NCBI GenBank assembly: GCA_964023205.1
Contig: OZ026842.1
Span: 4,381,067 to 4,445,066 of the forward strand
Length of the DNA: 64,000 bases
DNA from: Lutraria lutraria
Lineage: Eukaryota; Mollusca; Bivalvia; Venerida; Mactridae
Reading direction: 5' to 3'
In this document: positions 26,301 through 38,300 of the stretch, piece by piece
Layout of the letters: every line of letters begins with the position of its first letter
How positions within the stretch are numbered: position 1 is the first letter of the stretch
Notes under the pieces: model-generated
What the model was told of the DNA's origin: nothing
What the model saw: the letters and a program-made list of their open reading frames with translations, nothing else
The model's database searches: none
Program-made: the position numbers and the translations under genes

Positions 26301-29300
26301 ATATGTAACTTTGTCTAATAGCTGCTTTCAGCAATGATTTGTGTGTTTTAAGTCTGAATAGTATTTTTAGTTAATGATAAATATAATTTATGCAATAAGT
26401 TAACTTTAGATATCTGTAAACGCTTGCTTACAGATAGAACAATTTTCGGATAGATAGTAAACCAATCAAACGCTTAGATTTTGGAACCAATGATTTGTTG
26501 AAACGTTGAAATATAGACCAATCATCTTTCACCATTATTGACCAATCGTTTGCAAGCATTTATGACCAATCAGAATGAGTTTGCTAATCAATTAGGGTAT
26601 AAAAGGAGACTTCAATGATATTTCGGGGAGAAGTAACGTGGCATGCAAGAAGTGATGATCAGAGATTGATTTAGAATCTAGATCATAATTAACTGTCTGA
26701 GGAAGCTCTGCCGCCCAGACAGTTATGGACACATAAATAGCTTATAGGATGCATAGAGAGCAGACTGGGACTTTGCGTTCGCATCTGGCAACATCAGTGT
26801 ATCCTTCATTACTCTATGAGACCGCTAGGCTGTCTATGGAGTCGGATATACTATAATTGCAGGACCTGAACCGGGTCGTAGTTCTGTATCTGGGGATAGA
26901 CATGAAAGGTAAGTTATTAGGCATGCGTTGTGAAAATGATCTGAGATCGCTTTGGAATCTAGATCATAATTAGCTGTCTGAGGAAGCAGAAGACGGAGAG
27001 ATCAGTCTTTGCGTTCGCATCCTTTAACACCAGTATATTCTCAGAACCGGGTCGCTGGTCTGTATCTGAGATAGAGGTTTAAAAATGGAAACTATGATTG
27101 CATCATGATAATTACTTGATTAGCTATAAATTTTGTTGGACGTTCAAAGATAATCTTGTCTCGTAACAGTGATTGCTGATCTACATGAGTCCATCATAAG
27201 ATTTTATTAATTGGCCAACGTTTGTGATTATTGATAGCTGAGATATAGTTAATCATTTGAAATATTGATTATTGGTGTATATATATATCAAACGCATGCT
27301 GATTTCAGTTTATTTAAACATAATCAAAGCCAAAGTAGGCTAGAGAAAAATTATATATAAAGTTGTTGCCTGTGATTGTGAAGAGTATCAACCCGCTCGG
27401 TACACGTTACACAAGTGACCCCCGATTTTAACCAGGGGGGCATAATCTGAACAAACTTGGTAGCGGTCCGCTAGACAATGCTACATAAATCAAGTGACCC
27501 CTGGGGCGGGGCCAATTTTGACCACAGGGCCATAATTTGAACAAACTTGATAGACGTCTAGACAATGCTACATACCAAATATCTAAGCTCTAGGCCCTGG
27601 GGGTTTTCCTATTAGTTGCAATGACAACCAGAATTTCTAATGAAATTAATTGTTTTAACAATTTTTGTAAAGCTTCATGCAAGGAACATCTATGTAAATT
27701 TTCCATGAAATTGACCAACTGGTTAAGAAGGAGATGTTGTTTAAAGCAATTGTTGACGCACTGACGGACGGACATTCTTTCGAGAGCTACATTATGTTTT
27801 TTCCTTCTATATTCCTTTACTATTTTTCAAACGCATAACAGTATTTTATTTATCCCAGAAGAGAAAATTTAACCCCACAACGGTGGTAGTACGTACTGTG
27901 ACCCCATAATGTCGATTTGTACTAACCCTAACCCCACGCTCTAACTCTGGTATGTGCACACGCACGCACGGACGACGGACAGCACACGATCACAATAGCT
28001 CACTTGAGCACTTTGTGCTCTGGTGAGCTAAAATAGATTAGCTTAAAACGAACACTTAAAAATAAATAGTGTAGCTAAAAATCCTTAATAATTTAGCTCT
28101 GAAAGTTATAAATGATTATGGAGAATTATACTTATTATATATATAATACTACATAGGTTAATTATGTAATAGACTGTTGTAAAAATCCAACATTACAACA
28201 CAGACGTGCAATAAATCACTCTGCTATAAGAAGAATACCTTATTCCAAATGTTTTGCATAAGACAGTGGCTGTAACATTATTATGCTTTGGTGCTAAATC
28301 AATCACCATCCAATCACCTTCATGTGTCATTTGAACTATACCCTCATAGACGTCTTCATACACTCGCAGCAAGCGGAAGTCATTATACGCTGTAAGACAT
28401 GTCACTCACGGGTAACAAAGCAATGAACACTCTAACAAAAAGTCAAGAATGCTTCAATACGTAAAAGTTATGTACATTTCTTTAGTAACATTTAGGGGAA
28501 ATTGGTTCAATATTTTATCCAGAAAACCGATCTGTCATGCTGCATGTAATTATTAAGGTAAACGTAGTAGATCCCTAATACTGTTATTTTCTAATGAATC
28601 TACTCCATGCTACACAAAACTGTTAATATTACAAAAACATATTGCCCAAGTGTCATTATTTCTTTGATAGTTATCTTGGATACTATAATTTATTTTACGA
28701 CACATTTTGAAATTTTTGTAAGAGTTTTATCCCTTGCTGAAAAATTGAAAGATATTGATTTCATTTGATATTGTTTGGTGGCCTATATATTTCCTAATCA
28801 AATTAAATTGATACCGTCCTATTTCATCTTTTTACCATTAGTGTCATTGTAATGGACATTTTTTTCTTTAAAGAGGTATGCCCTGGAATTGAAGCTGATC
28901 TGTCAAAACCGAAAGCGTGTCAACAAACAATGGCGAGTATTGCTCATGCTGCGTTCATTTTTGCGATATAAAGTTTATCATATCAATCAATTATGGGTAA
29001 ATTATATATATATCAATGTTATGCAGCTTCGAAAGGCAGCGCGCGCTGAGTTAAAGTCTCAGACGAATTGAAAATATCGTTGTCGTCAATAAAAGACTGG
29101 CAGCCTTTATTAAAATCGACACACAAATATCGACGCGCGCGTTATAAAGTCATTTTTGAACACACATTCTTCTTTGACTTTTCGGTAATAATTAGTTTTA
29201 CAAATGATAAACGGATTTTTGGTGTATGACAACCAAGACACATCAGTTCCAGGGCATGCCCCTTCAATCTTTGAAAATGCGCCACTCAAAGAAATGTCAT

Positions 29301-32300
29301 TGTTTTTTTAAAATCTCATTGTACGCTATTGTGATTTTAGGTTCTTCGTAGAAATCTCGTGAAGGCACTTTTGTGCAAAAGACCAGGGGTCGACTTCGAT
29401 CGTGTGATTTTGCATCAGGAAAATGCGCAACCTCATACTGCAGGAATTACACAACTGGAAGCCAGCGTTTTGAGGTTTGAAACTGTAGAACACACATCCT
29501 CATGTCGGGGCGAACAATTTGAGAAAGAATGACGTTATTAATAGAGGAATCATTATGGGAAGACGACGTCACTTGACGCCTTGTATCAAAATCGGACTGC
29601 CCAGTTCCGACGTGATGGACCTCTATTAAACCGGCGGGATTTGATCAGTTTTAATGCAATGAGATTGATATTTGGTATACGGGCTGAATAAAGATTGGGA
29701 ATAATGTTGTCTTTGTTTCAAAATTATACTCCAAATACCCTTCAAATACTAGGCCCAGTCTTATTAATTTTCGATCACCTCTCATAGATCATTTTATATC
29801 ATGAAAACCTATAAAAGATTTAAATATTTCTAAATTCTGTCAGCACCATTTTAGGATCCGAATACCTTAACTGAAATAAATCACTACTCTAATACATGCA
29901 TTAAATTTCATGTCTTTAAGATCGGTTGTGACAATCAATTGTATTGCCTTGTTTTCGTGGTTTGTAGTTTATGTACAGTTTATTTCCAATAATCCAAGAC
30001 TATAAAGAATAAATGATTTATTTGAATTTGAATGACTTTGATGAGCATTTCAATACAAATACATTAACAATGTCTAAGGAAGTAGTTAAATATCTGCTTT
30101 ATGTGTTTTTAATCAAAATCGACGTCAATAATCCCTTTGGATGTAAAAATTGGCTTACAACTTACCAATACATGTATTCGCCTCCGATTTGTCATACCCA
30201 TATCGACATTTGCATATTTGACCAAAACATGCAGCCTTTTGAGTAGACACACAGTCGTTATCACTGATACAAAATTCACCCAGGTCAGCTGTGATAAAAT
30301 GTCACATTTTGAACAAATCATGAAAAAAGTTTCATTGAATATGTGAGAAAGTTAGTATCTTAGTCATTTCGCTCCAAGAAGTTTAGATTTACACTTTGAA
30401 GTGCGATGGTTTTTATCTAAACGTTGATATTAAGCTTATCAAGACATTTTGATTCCAACCGTCAGAGGATTTTAATAATAATTGGCTAGATTACACGCAA
30501 TGGTCCCAGTGAAGTTCTTAAAACGTTTATCATAATTGGCTGGATTACACGCAATGATCCCAGTGAAGTTCTTAAAACGTTTATCATAATTGGCTGGATT
30601 ACACGCAATGGTCCCAGTGAAGTTCTTAAAAGGTTTATCATAATTGGCTGGATTACACGCAATGGTCCCAGTGACGTTCTTAAAACGTTTATCATAATTG
30701 GCTGGATTACACGCAATGGTCCCAGTGAAGTTCTTAAAAGGTTTATCATAATTGGCTGGATTACACGCAATGGTCCCAGTGAAGTTCTTAAAAGGTTTAT
30801 CATAATTGGCTGGATTACACGCAATGGTCCCAGTGACGTTCTTAAAACGTTTATCATAATTGGCTGGATTACACGCAATGGTCCCAGTGACGTTCTTAAA
30901 ACGTTTATCATAATTGGCTGGATTACACGCAATGGTCCCAGTGAAGTTCTTAAAAGGTTTATCATAATTGGCTGGATTACACGCAATGATCCCAGTGAAG
31001 TTCTTAAAACGTTTATCATAATTGGCTGGATTACACGCAATGGTCCCAGTGAAGTTCTTAAAACGTTTATCATAATTGGCTGGATTACACGCAATGATCC
31101 CAGTGAAGTTCTTAAAACGTTTATCATAATTGGCTGGATTACACGCAATGGTCCCAGTGACGTTCTTAAAACGTTTATCATAATTGGCTGGATTACACGC
31201 AATGATCCCAGTGAAGTTCTTAAAAGGTTTATCATAATTGGCTGGATTACACGCAATGGTCCCAGTGACGTTCTTAAAAGGTTTATCATAATTGGCTGGA
31301 TTACACGCAATGATCCCAGTGAAGTTCTTAAAAGGTTTATCATAATTGGCTGGATTACACGCAATGGTCCCAGTGACGTTCTTAAAAGGTTTATCATAAT
31401 TGGCTGGATTACACGCAATGGTCCCAGTGACGTTCTTAAAAGGTTTATCATAAGTGGTTGGATTACACGCAATGGTCCCAGTGAAGTTCTTAACAGGTTT
31501 ATCATAGGCGTTATCCTGTGTGACTTATTGAAGTAACATTTAAAGAGCTATTATCTGATATAAACATAAAATCTTTTATCAGAAAATGGTTTACAGAAAA
31601 TCTCTGTTGAGGCTTCAGGGTAATACAAATGTATTTGAAAGATGTTTAATTACATATACTTCGAGTGATCATTCGGGGCTTAAATAGTCAAGATAGTTAC
31701 AAATGCTATATATAACAAAACTAAAATCTCATAATACTTACTGACGCAGTGAACTGCCCGTAACGTGTTGCACCTTGGCTGACGATGTAACGTCCCTTTT
31801 TCTATGGTACATTGATCTAAGTTAGTTTCGCTTCCGGAACAATTTATTTTATCAATATCCAACCAACCGTTGTAAATATCTACATACTGACCAAAACGTG
31901 GGGCGGGATCGATTGTTCTCCTAATGAAAAAGACAATACCATGAGATAAACGTGTTACACTTGAAAATTTATGTTTAAATCATTTCATTGATGAGATAAG
32001 GGATGTGGGTTTTGTGGGTCGATTTGTTGTGGTCTTTGAATAGCAATCACAAGCCCCTTAACGCTATGAGTTCAAATCCTACCCGTAAATGATTCTAAAA
32101 ATCAAAGGATATAATTTGACCCAACGTCAAATTTCGTTTCGTTCCGATTTAAATAATTCCTTTTTAAAGTTCAGAATGTGATTGTGCTTAACAGGAAAGG
32201 AAATAAAACAGTAAAATTAATTAAACAATAGTTAGAATGCAAATCTAATTATTTGTTCATTTGCTTACTGGTAGCCTAGGGTTCGACATATTACGGTGTC

Positions 32301-35300
32301 AACTGTTGGTGTAGCAGTTCCGTTTCCTGTTGGATAGCCACATAAAAGCCCCCAACTGTCATACATAAATATATTAACTGTACCAATGTTTGGTCCGTCC
32401 CCATCCACCAGTCGTAGTGTGATGAAATTTTGTGCTGTAATAATATACCAAATGGTGACGATGTAGCACTTTGAGCAGGAGGACGTAAGAAATAACTAAT
32501 GTTGATATTTGTATAACGATTATAATTTTCTTTATGCATCTTCCCGTTGTCACAATTATACTAGAAAAACATATTCTTGAAAATTACGGCAAGAAAAATG
32601 TCGTAAACAATTCAAGAGAACTTGTTCTGGAGAATGGATTGTTTGGCATGTACTTCATTTCATTTTCATCTAACCGTAAATTACATTAGAACTGATTTAC
32701 ATGGATGAGATTCGTGTTTTTATCGGAAGAAATTAATAAGAGAACAAATATTTAAATCAACTGTAGTAACATTTTCGGTTCTTTAAAAAGTTGATATTTT
32801 CCCGTATACTCACGAAAACAGTGAACTCCCGGCGCGTCATATTCTTCAAAACTCTCGGACAGCGGATCTTGTGTACATTCCTCTATGGATGTCTCATTTC
32901 CTACACAAGAAAGACTTCTCAGCAAAGGACGTCCAGTAAAATTGAATTGTTCCACAACAAATCCTGTAAACCTATTTCGAATAATAAAGATATTCCAACA
33001 AAATGGAAAATAATGTGCTCAACCATGAAGCTCACAATGTTGTCTTACAGTCAAGTTACATACAGAAATTTATTTAAATTTTCCACTAGCTTGCTGGATT
33101 TAACTTTTTATGGGTCATGTCGCTTTTAAAAGTACCATCGATATCGAATAATAATTTAAAAAATACCCATGTCCTAAAAGTTTGCACACTGTTTTGGCTG
33201 TTGTAGAGTCAACACCGTGTCGCAATACAGGACCCCAGGTATCATTCACCAAAACTTCGATAGCCCCTTCGAAAGATCTAAATTCCACTTCACTGTTTTG
33301 TCCATGAGAAAGCCGAACGTCTGTAGCTAAACCCTGCACTGCAATTACAGATTTAAATCTATGGTGGCATATTTCTGCATAAGATAATCAGATTATTTTC
33401 TCTAAAAGTCTGCCTGATTTTTATGAAAATCAAAGACATTTTCAAATCAATTTTCATCTTTTCATGATAAGATTTTCCGACATCAAATAGAACCCTAACC
33501 CAATCTGACTAAAGTATTCGATCTTCCTTACGGCAAGATCTGATGACGGCCTATACCAGTTTCTATTTTCAAAAGTCGGAATTTCCATTATCACTATTTA
33601 TATCTATTTATAATTCAGCCAATCGTATAACTCGTTTCATCGGTACTTTGGCCGAATGAACTTTCTACCTGACGATGTTATTTAAACGTTAGTGAACATT
33701 AACTTACGTATAACATGTTTTTTGCAACCACTTTTTTATTTCTTTCGTAATCCTGATCGATTCGGCCATAGTAGTACAGAAAATTTAATAAACACGCATG
33801 TCACATGGGCGCTATATATCATTACATTTAGTTGCGTAAGAATAGGTGTTCGTGATAACTACAAGTCAAATATTGTTTTACTGCGGTTAAAAATAGAATC
33901 AGATCACTTTCAGAATTATGAAAGTAAGGCGCTGATTGGCTAGTGGAAAAGGTCACCTGAGGTGACCTTCTATAGGTCGTCTTCAGATCCTCATAGCGTA
34001 GCGGGTTTGAGGATATGATTTTAATCAGATTGAACCCTAACCCCTAACCAACTTACTAAGTGGACGATAAAATAGTGTCATGAAAGTAAAACATTTGTTC
34101 ACGAAAGCTTAGAACATTTTCGCAAAGCTTTATTTGCTAATTGTGTACAGAAATATGCCACACTACTTATCTATAAGTATGATGATAGTCTTAAATTCGC
34201 ATTTTCTACTTCGCTCTTTGAAAACATTTCGGGAAGGCAATTTTAAGAACTGTGACGATGTATTGAATTGTAGTTAAGCTACCTGACGATACGCTTATAT
34301 TGTAAGGCTTTACGATACAATTCATCTCAATTTCGATTATTTTTCTAATATATTTGTTACATTGCAAGGGGATATACGCCGTACTAGAACGATTTTTAAT
34401 GTGTCACTAATCAGGCAGTTATTATGCTATATAACAGAGAGGGTAGTTGGTAGATTTTCGGCGATTTAACAGTGGTGTTGAACAATTGACTGTAACTGCA
34501 TAAAAAATCAATCAAATCACAATTATAAGTTCGTGGTCGCCGGCAGAAAAAATCAAACTAAGAGAAAACACCGTTTATTTGATGAAATTCCGTCAAATAT
34601 GTCCAAAAACAACTAAAAGTTTGGCCAAATAACCCTAAAATTGAAACATTCGTTTTTTGGTCGATTTTTCGCAGTTAAGTGAGACAATTCAATTGTTATA
34701 TGTATGACTGACAAGTATTAGTTATTGTTCATATTTTGAATTTTATGGGATATATCACAAGTGACGCGAAGCGGAGCGCGGCGATATAAAAAAAAATATA
34801 TAATGTCGCATAAAATTCAAAATATAAACGAGAAATGATTTATAGTTTTGTCTTAATTTCTGTACTTACAGAAAAATAAGTGACGTATTTTCTCCATATC
34901 AGGTTCTAGGCACATTTAATGCGATATATTTTTCAAATTTCAAATAAAATGCGGACATTTCATTGGACAAGAAATTAGGACAAACTGTAATTCTGTTTTA
35001 GGGACTTCTAACGTCGTTCCGTACGATGATTCCGTACTGCCATTTTTTCTTTCATTTAAGTATCATTTCGGTTTAATCAAAGGTGCTAAATTGTTTAGAA
35101 GTCGGTATCAAAGAAAATTTATTTACAACATTGTGCACATGCAAGATACGCGTCATCATCAAATTGACATTGGTATTATGACATGATGACGTGCGCTTTA
35201 AAGGGGCATACCTTACAACTGACAAACATTCTGTGAAAGTGTAATAATGTGTTAGATGTATATGTAAAACAATATAAAATGGATAATTGCAAGAAGAACT

Positions 35301-38300
35301 TGGGTCATAAAATTACTAGTTTAGTTACTAGTCGCAAAAATTATAGCTATGAATAATAAATCACTTCCACCCAAAAATTGTACAACAAATTCCAAACAGT
35401 TTCCTATCTTTTATGGTAACTAATATTTTTTGTGTTGGATGAATTTTTGGCTGAAACTTTCTTCGTCGGCTTTTTTCTTTACAAGCTTCTAATTTATCAT
35501 CATTTTGCCTTGCTTCTAGATGCACCAAGTTGTAGGGTATGCCCCTTTAACTTTAAATTCAGGCATGTTCTAATTGAACTAAAAAAGCAATCAGTATAGT
35601 TACAACCTTACAATGAATATTTGCACTGGTTCACACCAGATTGAGTAAAAATACGTGTTGAGTTAAAATGTACTGCATGTATTCTTTTTCCGTTATAATT
35701 CACCTATTTGGTTCAATATTGAAATGGTTCAAAATAAATAAGCGATGTACAGATGGTCATGAAAACTGGTTACGATGGAACAGTAAATACTAGATAGCAA
35801 TGTCACGAACGATCCGAATCAAGTATTCTAGGGATGTCAAAATTGACCGAATCAAGTATTCTAGGGATGTCAAAATTGACAGAATCAAGTATTCTAGGGA
35901 TGTCAAAATTGACCGAATCAAGTATTCTAGGGATGTCAAAATTGACCGAATCAGGTATTCTAGGGATGTCAAAATTGACCGAATCAAGTATCCGGATGTC
36001 CGATCCGGATACTTGATTCGGTCAATTTTGACATCCCTAGAAAATGAACACATCACATTGAACACGTGAAGAACAGGAAATGCTTAAGACACACCAAACC
36101 CCGGCTCTCCACCTGTATCCATCAAAGTAATTGTGTAGAAAGACATTGAAACCGGTATACTAATTTTAAAAGCTGAAAATTTAATACGTATTCCTATACC
36201 AGTAAAATATGTAGCAAAAATAAGGTACGAGGTATGTTTGTTGACGGTTGAATAAGTTTATAGGCTCTTCCCAGGTTTATTTATAACACTTCAAAACCAT
36301 GTATTTACTTCAGCGGTAAGACTTCTAGTTGAGCACACGCATACAAATGAAAATCGTGTAAAACGATATTTGATATGTACATTTGCCACGACAAAAGCGA
36401 AAACAAGTTTTCGAAATAAATTACGAATACTTTAGACACTTTTTTGCTTTGTATGTATCTTGTTACCATTTTGTACAATAAATGTGTATTACCTGCTTAA
36501 AAGTATTACCTAAAATAAGTCAAACATTCAAATTCAGGGGCAGATAACATATAAACGAGCACCGCGACCCCAATTTTTTCGCTTAAAATGTTTCTATTAT
36601 CATATGCTATGACCATGCAAAGTTTACGGTCTGCAAATATATCTATGTGCAAAAAAACTGGAAACTGTCTGATATGTCCTTAAGATAAGAAACCCAAATA
36701 AAGTTTCCTTTTAAAAAGGAAAGGCTTGGCTGATTGTTGCTGATAAGCGTTAGTTCTGATACCATAAATAAATTGGTTCATTTTATTTTCGTCTCGTTGA
36801 CCATTTTAGTTATGAAATTGTCCTCTTTCAAAGTCAACAGGTAGTCTGAAACATCGGCAAAATATTCGATACCTTTCGCCCGTTTAAGGTATATTTTTGG
36901 TCATGTCGAGGACTAATGTATGTTTATTAGTCCTTGGTCATGTTAATAGATTTTACTATAATTCATCGTAATGTACACAATTTCAACGGAAATATGTGCG
37001 TTAAATAGGAAAACGATCGCGACGCATTTTGAGTCGTTTAACTGTAAGCTTTTAAAGAACAAGATGGTTTGACGATGAACTGCAATGAAATGCGTATACG
37101 TATCATCGTCAAAGACACATTCAAAAACTTGGGGGGAGGCTAATAGGACACCACTAGAAGTACTAGAATGCATAAATAGCGTGCACTGCCTCGGAATTCA
37201 TTTACTAACAATCTAACATCGAACAAACACATTGATGTTCGTGTTGAGAAGGGATCAATGTCATAAAAGAAAGAAATCTCGATCTAGACGCCTGCGCGGT
37301 GTAAAATTGACCGTTCTAAATATTTTCATAAAAATATAATGATTATATCCAGGTGATAAATAAATACGCATAATGAAAAACGTTCTGGCCCGTATTCACA
37401 AACTAACTAAAATGAAAAATTATCTAAGAATCCCGAAATTATCTTAGTTTTCGCCAAGTTTTGGTAACTTTGTAAGACTTTTCTTAACTTTCGTCTTAGA
37501 GTGAAAAAAATCTTAGAAAAATTCTTAGATCGACGATTATTATCTTAAAAGTTTAGTCAAGGTACGAGGTGTCTTAACTTTAAGATATTTTCTTAGATAC
37601 AAACAAAACGAAAATGGATGCTTCGTCGAACTCATTATTTTTCTATATCTATGAAGATTCCGGATTCTAATCGATTATTTTCTTGGATTATGAACTTTTA
37701 AACACTTTTCTGTCGTTAAACAATTTATGGTGACATTAGTAAAGACAGATACCAGTGATTAATGTGATTTTGACAGATAAACATTGCTTTACATGAACAC
37801 TTTTGGGTGTCAATATATTCAGCCACTGTTTTGCTGTATTAATGTTTGGTATGAACATGAAATCCAAGGACAACTGTATAATCTTAAACCTTTATTACCT
37901 TGAATAAATGTTGTTGCGAATGCCCATATTGTGCTGTCTGAAAGCACATGCATGCAAAGTACTTCTTTGTGAATTTAGTATAGCATCAATTATAACTTAA
38001 TTGTTCTTTTGTGCAGTGTGTTGAATAGAGTATAATACAGGTATAAGCTATTTTAAAACTACCAGTAAACATGCAATTGTATCAGGCCTTGGCAATATGA
38101 ATTCAGTGAAGTAAATGATATCAGTAAACTTTAAAATAAAATGCATTAGTATGAATTTGAAATAAATGCTGCACAACTGAAAGATGTTTTTGTTATTAAC
38201 CATTAATGTTCAGTTATGGATGGTATCCGTAAAATTGAGAAAGTGTATAACAGGTTAAATTAATCGCCAATCGTAAGCTATGACGTATGGGAATTCAGAA

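Larger units (their letters stand above)
25677..28031 (-). mobile_element. AGCTCACC repeat element interrupted by a solo LTR
   Basis: Same family as 3352-5177 in the other orientation, starting AAGAGGGCCATGATGG..CGCTCACC and ending GCTCTGGTGAGCTAAAA. Contains the GGGGCGGGGCCAATTTTGAC blocks. Split at 26212-27411 by an LTR. Confidence 0.82.

Noticed and set aside
30486..31505. 339-residue ORF as a protein-coding gene
   Set aside because: It is a 54-bp tandem repeat that is open only because the period is a multiple of three; no start context, domain or non-repeat part.
32291..32539. 82-residue minus-strand ORF
   Set aside because: Wrong frame; the SRCR half in the region (32269-32434) is encoded in another frame with proper splice sites.
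32960..33167. Frameshift between exons 2 and 3 of the receptor
   Set aside because: It appears only if the acceptor at 32965 is used; the AG at 32972-32973 restores the frame and gives a complete SRCR domain.
30486..36040. CRISPR-like arrays
   Set aside because: Both arrays are contiguous tandem repeats without unique spacers, in a eukaryotic genome.
35790..36069. ORFs on both strands of the 33-bp array
   Set aside because: Artefact of the repeat period and its inverted end.
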